Shown: positions 17,002-26,213 of the stretch, piece after piece | Position numbering within the stretch: the stretch's first letter is position 1 | Layout of the letters: each line of letters starts with the position of its first letter | DNA from: Corallococcus silvisoli | GTDB taxonomy: Bacteria; Myxococcota; Myxococcia; Myxococcales; Myxococcaceae | Assembly: GCF_009909145.1 (NCBI RefSeq) | Contig: NZ_JAAAPJ010000013.1 | Location: 124,001-188,000, forward strand | DNA length: 64,000 bases | Reading direction: 5' to 3' | Made by a program: the position numbers and the translations under genes | Notes under the pieces: generated by a model | Databases searched by the model: none | Told to the model about the DNA's origin: nothing | The model's input: the letters and a program-made list of their open reading frames with translations, nothing else

Positions 17002-20000
17002 TCACTGGCCGCTGTCGAACGTCGCGTTCCGCGGGAATGCGTCCCGGCCGAACAACCGCTCGCAGTTCTCGCAGACCGGCATGTTCCTGCCAGTCCTTGG
17101 CCGGAAGGGGTTGGTGAAGCGGATGTCCTCCCACTCGGCGCCCTGCTGCAGCAGCGCGTTGGCCGCCCGCTGTTCCGCGCACGCCCCCAGGAAGTTGTTG
17201 CACACCCCGCGTTGTCCCACCCTGCCCCGTCCGAACTGTCCCTCGATCTCCGCGCGCATGCGGGGGTGCATGTTCGCCCCCCGGGGAACGGAGCCGCTGC
17301 CCTCCACCGAGATCAGATTCGACCCCGCTCGCGAGTCGTACGCGGCCACGCCCGAAGCGCGCCACTGTTCGTGGTAGTCGTCCCAGAAGACGCTGGCCTC
17401 GGTCGTGTCCTGCCATGCCTCGGTCGCGGCGGCGTTCGCCTCGCCCAGCGTGCAGTTGTGGACCCAGGCCTCCAGCCGGCCCACGAAGTACGTGCGCAGC
17501 TCGCGGACCTGCAGGTCGTGCACGGGCCGGGGCTCGGCCAGCGCCCGCACGCTCACGACGCGCAGCCAGGTCCCCTTCGCCGAGTACACCGCGTCGTCCG
17601 GCCCCAGCCGGCCCACCTCCGTCCAGCCCCGGTCCCGGGCCCAGAACGGGTGGGCGGGCGTGGAGACGATCCGCTCGGAGGCGCCCTCCTCCTCCGACTG
17701 GAGCACCACCTCCACCACCGGCACGGCGTCCTTCTCACGCGTCGCCACGAGCGCGCGCAGCGCCATGAACCCGGTGGCGTCGTCCTGGCTGAGCACCGCC
17801 ACGCCCGCCTGGAGCGTCTCGATGGCGCGCGGCCCGTCCGCCGTGGCCACCCACGTCCCCGCGACGAAGCTGTTGGGGCATGGCGCGCGGTCCGACGTGA
17901 GCGAGTCGGCGGCGGACGTGCCCTGCGTGTCCGCCGTCTCCTCCACGCCCGTGCGCAGCACGGTGCCCTCGGCTTCTCCCGCGGCCCGCTGCGATGCCGC
18001 GGTGGCCTCGCGCGCGCCCGCGGCCTCCAGCTGCGACGCCTCGCTCTCCGCCAGGCCCACGCCGGACTCCGCGGTCTCACCGAAGCCGCCGGTGAGCATG
18101 CCCAGCACCGCGCCCACGCCCTGCTGGATGCCGTACTGCTTCCAGCTGAAGGACTTGCCGCTGGTGGCGCTGTACATGATCCCGTTGATGCCCGCGCCAA
18201 TGAAGGCCCCGCCCACGGACTCCAGCGCGCCGTCGCTCACGACGTCGATGACGACGCCCACGGCGACCTCCAGCGTGCCCAGCGTCGCGCCCAGCACGCT
18301 GTCCCAGACGCTGTGGCCCGTCGGGTCCGTGTACGTGACGGGGTTGTTGATGGCGAAGGCGAAGCGGTTGAGCGAATCGCGCCCGGAGATGCGGCTCGCG
18401 GTGCGCGAGTCGGGCGTGAGGAAGCGCCCCAGCGCCGGGTCGTAGTAGCGCGCCCCGAAGTAGAGCAGCCCGCTGGGCTCGTCCGCCTCGCGGCCCTGGA
18501 ACTTGGGCCGGAAGTCGTCCGGGCCCGTCGTCTTCGGGCGGAAGACGCCGCCGTACGGCAGATACGCCACCTGCGACGCCTTCTTCCCCGAGGCATCCGT
18601 GGTGAGCGCGGTGCTGCCCAGGTGGTCCGCGTGGAAGTACAGCGTCCCCGGCTGGGGGTAGCCCGCGCCGGGCGCACCCGACACCGTGCCGGACACCGCC
18701 ACCGTCACGGCGGCCACCATGCCGTCCGGGCCCATCACCGCGCGCGTGGCCTCCACCGCGCCGCCGGGCAGCTTCGTGACGGTGTACGCCGGATCCGGGT
18801 ACAGGCTCGTCACGCCGCCGCCGTCCACCTTGCGCAGGCGGTTGCCGTTGGGCCCGTACTGGAGCGAGGAGAGGACGGGGACGCCGCCCTGGGTCACCTG
18901 CGTGAGGCGGTTGCGCGCGTCGTAGGTGAAGGCCCAGGTGGAGCCCTGCGCCTGCTTGGACACCACGTTGCCGCTGGCGTCGTAGCCCAGCGAGAACACG
19001 GTGGCCGCGCCCTGCGTGCCCTTCAGCGCGCGGTGCGCCTGGTACGTGTACGCGACGCCGTTGTTGTTCGTGAGGTTGCCGGACGCGTCGTAGGCGAACG
19101 TCCGCGCGCCATACAGCCCCTGCGCGGAGGCCTGGGACAGCCGGTCGTTCGCGTAGGTGAACAGCTGGCTGAAGTCCACGCCGCCGGCCTTCACGGCGTC
19201 GGTGATGCCGGTGACACGCGCCAGGTGGTCCCACTGGATCCCCTGCGCCACCAGCGTCTGCTGGGCGGAGTCCTGGACCTGCTGCGTGTTCAGCTCCCCC
19301 TGCGGCGCGTAGGTGTACGAGGCGCGGGCGCCATTGCCATACACCACCTGCTGGGGATTCCCCTGGGCGTTGAAGCCGCTGTAGCTCGCGAACGTCGTCG
19401 TGCCGGACGCAAGGGTGGTGAGGTTGCCCTGCGCGTAGGTGCGCTGGAGCACCGTCCCATCCGGATACGTCAGGGTGCGCACGCGCGCGAGCGGGTCATA
19501 CGCGCGCACGGTGGTGTACGCGGACGGCTCGCCCTGGAGCAGGACGCGGCTCTGGGTGCGGTTGCCGTAGGGGTCGTAGGCGAAGGTGGACTGGAACACC
19601 TGCGCGCCGCCCTGCTGGCCGGTCACCTGCGTGAGCTGTCCTCCGCCGAAGGCCGCCGCCGGGTCGTCATAGCCATAGGTGTAGACGGTGCCGTCGGAGC
19701 CCGTGGAGGTGAGGATCCGGCCCAGGCCGTCATAGGTGAAGCGCGTCGTCTGCCCCCGCGCGTCCGTCACCTGGGACAGGTAGCCCGTCCTCGCGTCGTA
19801 GGCGTACGTGCTGGCCTTCGCGCCCGCGGACGCGCCGGTGTTCTGGTCCGGGTTGTCCGCGGTGAGGCGGCGGTTGAGCGAGTCATACGTCACGGTGTTG
19901 GTGACGCCCGACGGGTTGGAGCCCGTCCTCGCGTCCGTCACCGACGTCAGCCGCCCCAGCGCGTCGTAGGCGAGCGCCGTGGTGGCATTGCCCTCCTGGG

Positions 20001-23000
20001 GGACGACGATCTGGAGGGGCTTTCGCTGGCCGCGGTAGTACGCGTACTTGAAGACCTTCTGGGTCTGGTACGGATCTCCCACCGCGGAGGTGAGCGTGGC
20101 GGTGTCCACGCCCGTGTACGCCACCTGGGTGACGGAGGTCTCCGTGCCCTGCGAGCCCGCGGGCCGCGTGTGGCGCGTGAGCCGGCCGTAGACGTCGAAG
20201 GCGTTCGTGCTCCACAGCGTGGGCCCGCCCGTGCCCGGCGTGCAGGAGGGCCCGTCGCCCGGGAAGGACTGGAGGACGGACTCCTGGAGGACGCGGTTGT
20301 CGCCGTCATACACGCGGCACGACACCCCGTTGCCGTCGGAGGCCGCGCCCTGCGCCACCTCCTTGAAGCTGCGGCCCAGCCCGTCCAGGTGGACGTGGGT
20401 CCAGCGCCAGTCCGGCGTGCCGCCGCTCGCGGTCCAGCCCTGGAGCGTGTTCTCCGTGACGAAGACCCCCAGGGCGTCGGTGCTCCACGCCTGGGTCTTG
20501 AGCGTGGCGACGGCCGCGGCGCGGAAGGTGGGCGCCGCCAGGCCCGTCACCCCGGGGCTGACGCAGTTCGTGTCCGTGGCCATGCCGCTGGAGGGCACGG
20601 GCCCCTGCGTGGCGCGCTCCCGGCCAAAGGCATCCAGGCAGGTGAGCTGGGAAGCGCCCGCGGTCGTCAGGATGGCCACCTGCGTGCCGTGGGCCGCGTC
20701 GTAGCCGTAGCGCTCGCTCAGCGCGGTGCCGGCCGCGTTGGCCGGGAACGTCTTCGTGTCCGGGTACGTGTGGAAGGCGGACTCATACGTCGTCGTGATG
20801 ACGCCGCCCCCGGGCAGCATCTGCCGGGTCCGGTTGCCGAAGCCGTCATACCCATACGCCGTCGTGAGGAAGGCGCCCTGCGTGCTGTCCCAGGTGCCCA
20901 GGGACGCCAGGCTCCACCGGCCATCCGTCGTGTACGTCAGGTGTTGCAGCGAGAAGTCCGTGCTCGCGTTGAACGCCGTGAAGTTCGAGCACGCGCTCGT
21001 GCGGGAGACCTTGGTGTCGGTGAGGTAGCCCAGGCGCCAGCGCGCCGCGTCGTTCGAGTACTGGCTGCACGTGTAGACGTTGTCGCTGGGGGACGCGTCC
21101 ACGCCCTTCGCGTTCGTGATGCCCAGGTCGCTCTCCAGCACGGTGTTGCCGTACGCGTCGTACTGGTACTGCGTGACGTGGGAGTCGCCATAGACACCAT
21201 AGGCATACGCGTCCGTCTGGACGCGCGTCTTCTGCACCAGCGTGACGCGCTGGCTCGTGGCCGTGGCGCCCTTCGCCGTGCTGACGGCGGAGTAGTCCGT
21301 CCGGCTGGAGGACAGCAGCGTGTCCGTCTTGCCCTTGGGGCACAGCGGATCCTTGGACACCGTGGCGTCGCACCGCGTCTGGAGGACGGACGGCGTGCCG
21401 GTGTACGGGAAGGACTGGTTGTACGTGGTGACCAGCACCTGGCCGTCCTGCGCGTCATGCTTCGTCACCTGCTGGAAGCCGAGCCAGCCGCGCCCCTGCC
21501 GGTCGATGAGGGCCCGCGCGTACTGGTACGTGTCCGTGTACGCGTACGCGGCGCCGCCGGGCAGCGCGTTGTGCATCACCGTCTTCGCCACCAGCTGCAT
21601 CACTCCGCCGCCCACCACCTGGAAGGGCATCTGCGCGGGGGCGCCCTGGAAGACGTAGGCCAGCGCGTCGGAGCTGGGATAGGTGGGGGCCGCCGTGCTC
21701 GCGTTCGCCGTGTAGACGGACGGGTCGGACATGGGGACGTAGGTGATGTCCACCTGCCCGCCCAGGCCGTCCACCACGCTGCTCACCAGGTCCGGCGTGG
21801 GGCCCTGGGCGATGAAGTTCGTGAAGGAGAGGCCCGAGCCGTTCGGCCAGCCCTGCACCAGGTCCACGAGCCCGTCGCCGTCCACGTCCATGGGGTACGT
21901 GGTGGCCACGTTCGCGGCGCTCAGCGCCGTCTGGGTGTCCGTGCCTGAGTCAAAGCCCGCGCCGGTGTTGCGGTAGACGAGCAGGTCCAGCGTCCCGCCG
22001 TTGTTCCACGCCTGCACCAGGTCCGTGCGGCCGTCGCCATTCACATCCATGGGCCAGAACGCGGAGAGGTCCGTGGCGGAGCGGCCGGTGTTGGTGGAGC
22101 CACCGTCCACGAAGTGCCCGTCCCCGGTGGAGACGAAGGCCTGGAGGTTCAGCGTCCCCTGCGACACCCAGCCCTGCACCAGGTCCATCACCCCGTCCGC
22201 GTTCACGTCCACGGGCCACACCGCGAGCGCCCCGGCACGGCCGCTCCCGAAGGACGAATCCACGCCGCTCCCGAACGTCTGGCCATTGGAGAGATACGCG
22301 GTGAGCTGGGTGGCGCCCGACGCGGACTGCCACGCCTGCACCAGGTCCACCTGCCCGTCCGCGTTCACGTCCATGGGCCACCACCGCGCCCCCGCCTGCC
22401 CGCCCAGCGTCGTGCTCGGCCCCGCGGTGAAGCCCTGGCCGTTGCTCAGGAGCGTCTGGAAGCCCATCTGCCCGGACGCGGCCGACGCCAGCACCAGGTC
22501 CGTGCGGCCATCGCCATTCACGTCCATGGGGTACGCCTGGGCGTAGCTGCTGCTCGTGCCCGGGGCGCTGGCGTTGGTGGCGGTGAAGCCACAGGACGTC
22601 GCGTTGGACAGGTACGTCGTCACCTGGAGCGCGCCGCCCTGGCTCCACAGCTGCACCAGGTCCACGCGACCGTCGCCGTTGACGTCCATGGGCAGCAGCC
22701 GCTGCTGGCTTCCCGCCGCGATGGACGTGGGGGTCGCGCACGCGGTGAAGCCCGTGCCCGTGGACAGGTACACGTACGCCTTCATCGACTGGCCATTGGA
22801 CAGGTAGAGCAGGTCCGCCTTCCCGTCGCCGTTGACGTCCCCGGGCAGCAGCGCCGTGAAGCCCTGGGGCACCTGGAGCTTCGGATCGCTCGGCGTGAAG
22901 GCCACGGCGGAGGCCCCCTGGAACTGGAAGGACGTCGCGGGCAGACAGGGCGCCGACGCGCCGGTGCCCGCGCACACGCGGGCGCTCGTCACGCGGCTGC

Positions 23001-23970
23001 GGCCGGTGGACGGGCCGGTGCCGTAGGTGAGCCGGTAGTCCTTCACCGCGGTGTCATTCACATACGTCGTGACGTTGGACAGGAGCGCGCGCGTGAGGAT
23101 GGGCGAGCCGCCCACGTAGCGGCTCGACACGTCGCCGCGCGCCACGTACGAGAAGCGCACGGAGCGGTTCGCGGCCACCGCGGGGACCACCGTCGCGTTG
23201 GCCGTGTAGTCGATGCGCACCGGGTAGAACTGGCCGTCCGCGGCGCTCGTGCTGGAGATGGGCGCCTGCGAATAGCTGACGTTCAGCGTGTTGCCGTTCA
23301 GGTCCTTCACCTGGGTGAGCGCCCAGACGCGCGCTTCGGCACGGCCCACGGCGAGGACGCGGCTGTCGGTGCTCGCGCCGTAGGTCCACTGCTGCCCCTG
23401 CGCGGTGGTGACGGTGAAGGAGCAGGGGCCGGAGCCGCACTGCTGCTGCGACGCCTGCACCTGACGCCACGTCTCCAGCTCCGTGCGGTAGACGGAGGCC
23501 GGGGCCCCGTAGGCGCCGGTGACGTTGATGAGGCGATGGCCGTCCAGACAGAAGCGGTCCTGCGCGTCGTAGCCGATGCTGCCGCGCACGCCGTCCACGG
23601 CGAAGGTCTGCTTGCAGCGGGAGATGGCGGACAGCCCCTGGAGCTGCCACCCCATCCCCACGGTGCCGTCGCCGGACATGCTGCCGTAGACGAGCGACAG
23701 GCTCGGATCCAACCCCTGGATGCCGGACGGCACGTCGATGGCGACGGAGTACTGCGCGTCACCGTTGGCGCCCGGCGTGAACCGGCCCGGGAGCATGCCC
23801 ACCGGCGCGGCGGCGCCGTCCATTGGGAGCGCGACGGCACTCAGGGTTTGGGGCTCCACGCGCTTGGGAGCCACGGAGGTACATCTCAAGGAGACGAGGA
23901 CCAGCAGCGCGAGCATCAGCGCGCCCAGTCGTCCCGGGGAGGCGAGGTTCGGTGGGGTGTCTTTGGACAT
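17002..23970 (-). CDS. Giant Rhs polymorphic toxin: SpvB/VCBS, RHS repeats, HINT, C-terminal deaminase
   Basis: 2,322 residues from ATG 23970 (MSKDTPPNL). A hydrophobic signal ends near SLRC. An SpvB-like region follows (~70-370), then seven calcium-binding VCBS/FG-GAP repeats of form DV(N/D)xDGxxDL (~375-715). Some 25 YD/RHS repeats (~950-1850) build the toxin cocoon, ending in the core motif GARYYDPALGRFLTPD (~1843). A HINT autoprotease (~2033-2172, starting NSFVAGTWV, ending AWVHN) should release the last ~150 residues. These carry a zinc-deaminase signature: C2264-A-E2266 and C2300-ENC-C2303. The likely activity is nucleic-acid base or nucleotide deamination in competing cells. The immunity gene is 19 bp downstream. 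Confidence 0.93.
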   Translation of the reverse strand: MSKDTPPNLASPGRLGALMLALLVLVSLRCTSVAPKRVEPQTLSAVALPMDGAAAPVGMLPGRFTPGANGDAQYSVAIDVPSGIQGLDPSLSLVYGSMSGDGTVGMGWQLQGLSAISRCKQTFAVDGVRGSIGYDAQDRFCLDGHRLINVTGAYGAPASVYRTELETWRQVQASQQQCGSGPCSFTVTTAQGQQWTYGASTDSRVLAVGRAEARVWALTQVKDLNGNTLNVSYSQAPISSTSAADGQFYPVRIDYTANATVVPAVAANRSVRFSYVARGDVSSRYVGGSPILTRALLSNVTTYVNDTAVKDYRLTYGTGPSTGRSRVTSARVCAGTGASAPCLPATSFQFQGASAVAFTPSDPKLQVPQGFTALLPGDVNGDGKADLLYLSNGQSMKAYVYLSTGTGFTACATPTSIAAGSQQRLLPMDVNGDGRVDLVQLWSQGGALQVTTYLSNATSCGFTATNASAPGTSSSYAQAYPMDVNGDGRTDLVLASAASGQMGFQTLLSNGQGFTAGPSTTLGGQAGARWWPMDVNADGQVDLVQAWQSASGATQLTAYLSNGQTFGSGVDSSFGSGRAGALAVWPVDVNADGVMDLVQGWVSQGTLNLQAFVSTGDGHFVDGGSTNTGRSATDLSAFWPMDVNGDGRTDLVQAWNNGGTLDLLVYRNTGAGFDSGTDTQTALSAANVATTYPMDVDGDGLVDLVQGWPNGSGLSFTNFIAQGPTPDLVSSVVDGLGGQVDITYVPMSDPSVYTANASTAAPTYPSSDALAYVFQGAPAQMPFQVVGGGVMQLVAKTVMHNALPGGAAYAYTDTYQYARALIDRQGRGWLGFQQVTKHDAQDGQVLVTTYNQSFPYTGTPSVLQTRCDATVSKDPLCPKGKTDTLLSSSRTDYSAVSTAKGATATSQRVTLVQKTRVQTDAYAYGVYGDSHVTQYQYDAYGNTVLESDLGITNAKGVDASPSDNVYTCSQYSNDAARWRLGYLTDTKVSRTSACSNFTAFNASTDFSLQHLTYTTDGRWSLASLGTWDSTQGAFLTTAYGYDGFGNRTRQMLPGGGVITTTYESAFHTYPDTKTFPANAAGTALSERYGYDAAHGTQVAILTTAGASQLTCLDAFGRERATQGPVPSSGMATDTNCVSPGVTGLAAPTFRAAAVATLKTQAWSTDALGVFVTENTLQGWTASGGTPDWRWTHVHLDGLGRSFKEVAQGAASDGNGVSCRVYDGDNRVLQESVLQSFPGDGPSCTPGTGGPTLWSTNAFDVYGRLTRHTRPAGSQGTETSVTQVAYTGVDTATLTSAVGDPYQTQKVFKYAYYRGQRKPLQIVVPQEGNATTALAYDALGRLTSVTDARTGSNPSGVTNTVTYDSLNRRLTADNPDQNTGASAGAKASTYAYDARTGYLSQVTDARGQTTRFTYDGLGRILTSTGSDGTVYTYGYDDPAAAFGGGQLTQVTGQQGGAQVFQSTFAYDPYGNRTQSRVLLQGEPSAYTTVRAYDPLARVRTLTYPDGTVLQRTYAQGNLTTLASGTTTFASYSGFNAQGNPQQVVYGNGARASYTYAPQGELNTQQVQDSAQQTLVAQGIQWDHLARVTGITDAVKAGGVDFSQLFTYANDRLSQASAQGLYGARTFAYDASGNLTNNNGVAYTYQAHRALKGTQGAATVFSLGYDASGNVVSKQAQGSTWAFTYDARNRLTQVTQGGVPVLSSLQYGPNGNRLRKVDGGGVTSLYPDPAYTVTKLPGGAVEATRAVMGPDGMVAAVTVAVSGTVSGAPGAGYPQPGTLYFHADHLGSTALTTDASGKKASQVAYLPYGGVFRPKTTGPDDFRPKFQGREADEPSGLLYFGARYYDPALGRFLTPDSRTASRISGRDSLNRFAFAINNPVTYTDPTGHSVWDSVLGATLGTLEVAVGVVIDVVSDGALESVGGAFIGAGINGIMYSATSGKSFSWKQYGIQQGVGAVLGMLTGGFGETAESGVGLAESEASQLEAAGAREATAASQRAAGEAEGTVLRTGVEETADTQGTSAADSLTSDRAPCPNSFVAGTWVATADGPRAIETLQAGVAVLSQDDATGFMALRALVATREKDAVPVVEVVLQSEEEGASERIVSTPAHPFWARDRGWTEVGRLGPDDAVYSAKGTWLRVVSVRALAEPRPVHDLQVRELRTYFVGRLEAWVHNCTLGEANAAATEAWQDTTEASVFWDDYHEQWRASGVAAYDSRAGSNLISVEGSGSVPRGANMHPRMRAEIEGQFGRGRVGQRGVCNNFLGACAEQRAANALLQQGAEWEDIRFTNPFRPRTGRNMPVCENCERLFGRDAFPRNATFDSGQ

Positions 23971-24037
23971 GGAGGCTCCAGCACGCGCGGGGCCACCGCG
24001 CGCGTCGGGTCGACAAGGGAGGGAGGCGGGAAAGACA

Positions 24038-24073
24038 CGAGGCCCCGGAGAGCGGGTGCGCTCCAGGGCCTCG
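24038..24073 (-). terminator. Hairpin after the Vps62-like gene
   Basis: CGAGGCCC (24038-24045) and GGGCCTCG (24066-24073) pair over 8 bp, with an inner GGAG/CTCC extension, 25 bp beyond the stop of the Vps62-like gene and upstream of the Rhs start. It suggests these two co-directional genes are separate transcripts. Confidence 0.55.
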
Positions 24074-24097
24074 GGGCGGGCTTCGGTGTGAGGTGGA

Positions 24098-24667
24098 CTA
24101 GGAGTTGGAGACGAGCTGCGAAGGCACCCAGACCGGCCCCACGGGCGGGTTGTAGTTGCCCTGCGCGTAGAACAGCCCGGGCGAGCTGGTGGCGTAGCAG
24201 GACACGTCCAGGTCCGCGCCGCTGCCCTCGTCACTCCAGATGAGCGAGCCGATGAGCCCCTGCTTCACGAGGTCGAACCGGATGCAGCGCAGGTTGGGGA
24301 TGTAGGGCGAGTTGTAGCCCGTCTGCGACACCGCCCCGAGCGCCACGTAGCCCTGGGGCGCGATGGGCATCCAGAGCGAGCCGTCCATGTCCGCGCCGCT
24401 GCCCTGGTCGGTCCAGATGAGCGCATAGCCGGTGGGCGCCGCGAGCGCGGGGTTCGTCGGATCATCGTTCTGCACGGACACGGTGAGGACGGAGCCGGAG
24501 GGCGGGTTGTAGTTGCCCTGGGCGTAGTCCCCCAGCAGGAACGTGGTGTCACCGGACACGACGCCCCGGTAGAAACAGCCGTCCAGGTCCGCGCCTGAGC
24601 CCTTGTCGCTGTACATGAGCTGGAACTGGTTGACGGTGCCAAAGGTGAGGATCGGCGGGCCACTCAT
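24098..24667 (-). CDS. Vps62/DUF946-like three-repeat protein
   Basis: 189 residues from ATG 24667 (MSGPPILTFG). Three internal repeats carry (Y/W)(S/T)D(K/Q/E)GSGAD(L/M)D at residues ~20, ~83 and ~147, with YAQGNYNPP after the first and third. This pattern matches the Vps62/DUF946 family, best known from fungi and plants, where the threefold repeat suggests a beta-prism-like or lectin-like fold. There is no signal peptide and only three Cys. A role in glycan or membrane binding is inference. It lies just upstream of the Rhs gene but a hairpin separates them. Nested palindromes precede it. Confidence 0.78.
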   Translation of the reverse strand: MSGPPILTFGTVNQFQLMYSDKGSGADLDGCFYRGVVSGDTTFLLGDYAQGNYNPPSGSVLTVSVQNDDPTNPALAAPTGYALIWTDQGSGADMDGSLWMPIAPQGYVALGAVSQTGYNSPYIPNLRCIRFDLVKQGLIGSLIWSDEGSGADLDVSCYATSSPGLFYAQGNYNPPVGPVWVPSQLVSNS

Positions 24668-24821
24668 GGGGGTGCTCTCTTTCGATGGAGGCGGCGGGAG
24701 GTGCGTGGGTCCTCCGGCGCCGCGGGCCGGGGACGCACCCTCCTTGAGCAACCGCGATGCCACCGGCCCTCCCCGTGTGCTTTCCAGCGGTTGGCCCGTC
24801 CACGCGGGCCCCCGACCCGGA

Positions 24822-24891
24822 TTCACGCGTGAACGCGCGCCGTCCTCGCGTGAATTCACGCGTCGACGCACGCACGCCCGGGGCGCGTGAA
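24822..24891. promoter_or_regulatory. Cluster of five CGCGTGAA half-sites forming two palindromes
   Basis: TTCACGCGTGAA (24822-24833) is a perfect 12-bp palindrome and CGCGTGAATTCACGCG (24847-24862) a perfect 16-bp one, their centres 27 bp apart. A fifth half-site CGCGTGAA is at 24884-24891. They lie upstream of the Vps62-like gene and just after the end of the beta-lactamase-like gene. Repeated use of one 8-bp word in both relative orientations suggests cooperative operator binding. Confidence 0.55.
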
Positions 24892-24908
24892 GCCGCGTCC
24901 CCCCGCCC

Positions 24909-25937
24909 TCAGCCGGGCAGCACCCGGGAGAGGAGCGCGAGCCCCGGCGCTTCCAGGGGCACGCGGCCCCGCAGCGCGGAGAACAGCGACCACCCGTGGT
25001 CGGACAGGAGCACCACGGCCGCGTCCGCCGCGACGCACAGGCCCATGAAGCCCACGGAGCCGCCCATCGCGGACGAGCGCCACACCACGTCGTGTCCGCG
25101 CACCCGGGAGACGTTCCACCCCAGGCCCCGCTGCCACGGCCCGGCCTTCACGCGGGGCGCCTGCATGCGGGACAGGGCCCGCGTGAAGAAGGGCTCCCCC
25201 CGCCCGAGGCTCGCTTCGAGGAAGCGCAGCACGTCCCCCACGGTGGCGTGCAGCGCCCCCGCCCCGGGGAGCGCCGGGAAGGTCCAGGGCGGCACGGGCT
25301 TGCCTCGCGCGGTGTGGCCGGACAACAGGCGCGGCGCCTGCTCGTCGGTGACGCGCGCCGTGGTGTCCGCGAGGCCCAGGGGCTTGCAGAGCAGGTCCCG
25401 CATCGCGTGCCCGTAGTTCAACACCGCGCGCCGGGAGAGCGCGTGGCCGAGCACGCCCATGCCCAGGAAGGACTCGGAGGACGGGTGCGGCGGCGGACGC
25501 TGGGGGTGGTAGCCCCGAAGGAACTCGCCGAACAGGCCCGCGGAGTAGTGGCCGAACGGGTCGTCCGGATTCTGGGGGGCCGCGTCCAGGTTGGGGGGCA
25601 GGTTGGGCAGGCCCGCGGTGTGCGTCGCCAGCTGCTCCAGGGTGATGGCGCGCGCGACCTCGTCGCTCAGCAACGACGCGGGGATCAACCGCCCCAGGGG
25701 CTCGTCGAGCCGCACGTCGCCCCGCTCCACCATCACCGACAGCAGCGCCGCGGTGAAGACCTCCGTGAGCGACCCCAGGGAGAAGATCGCCTCCGTGGAC
25801 GGAGGGGGCCCCTTGTGGCGAAGGCCTTCGACGTGCGTCGTCCCTTGCCAGCTCATGGCCGCGCACACGGAGGCAGTGGGGTAGCCGCGCAGGTAGCGCC
25901 GCAGCTCCGCGTGGAGGAGATCCGAAGGGTTCGGCAT
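24909..25937 (-). CDS. Beta-lactamase/serine-hydrolase-fold protein with degenerate active site
   Basis: 342 residues from ATG 25937; a GTG at 26006 would add 23. The class C beta-lactamase/D-alanyl-carboxypeptidase fold is clear (FSLGSLTEVFTA near residue 72, ITLEQLATHTAGLPNL, a C-terminal GGSVGFMG strand). However the SxxK motif reads SLTE, so the general-base lysine is a glutamate, and the YxN motif region reads FLGMG in place of YSNxG. The third motif His is also not evident. No signal peptide. It is probably a non-catalytic member used for binding, or an enzyme with altered chemistry. Confidence 0.82.
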   Translation of the reverse strand: MPNPSDLLHAELRRYLRGYPTASVCAAMSWQGTTHVEGLRHKGPPPSTEAIFSLGSLTEVFTAALLSVMVERGDVRLDEPLGRLIPASLLSDEVARAITLEQLATHTAGLPNLPPNLDAAPQNPDDPFGHYSAGLFGEFLRGYHPQRPPPHPSSESFLGMGVLGHALSRRAVLNYGHAMRDLLCKPLGLADTTARVTDEQAPRLLSGHTARGKPVPPWTFPALPGAGALHATVGDVLRFLEASLGRGEPFFTRALSRMQAPRVKAGPWQRGLGWNVSRVRGHDVVWRSSAMGGSVGFMGLCVAADAAVVLLSDHGWSLFSALRGRVPLEAPGLALLSRVLPG

Positions 25938-26213
25938 GGGCTGGGGCTTTACGGGTCCCCTGCCCCGGGTGGCAAGCCCCCTGGAGGCCGGCGTGTCAGA
26001 CGTCACCGTGAGGGGGCGTCGGAGACAGGAAGCCCTCCAGCTCCAGACATGCAGCCCGTGGTCGCGTGCTCACGCCTCCACCGTGGCCGTGTCAGGTCCC
26101 CTGTGTCCCGGCGTCAGCGAGGGCCCTGCCGTTCCACTCGCAATGACGAAAGGTGCCTGGATGCCCATCCCCCTTGTCGTGGTGGAGTCGTTCCGCGAAA
26201 CCCGGAGGTCGCG

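Noticed and set aside
16867..21948. 1,693-residue open frame on the plus strand opposite the Rhs gene
   Set aside because: It is the antisense shadow of the Rhs coding region. It is extremely Arg/Val/His/Gly-rich with no domain, signal or ribosome site, as expected from GC-rich complement reading.
22114..24243. 709-residue plus-strand open frame
   Set aside because: Antisense of the N-terminal Rhs region with the same biased composition and no recognisable motif.
24996..26213. Upstream extension of the ATP-grasp gene
   Set aside because: The extension is antisense to the beta-lactamase-like gene and has shadow-type composition; a good ribosome site precedes ATG 26214.
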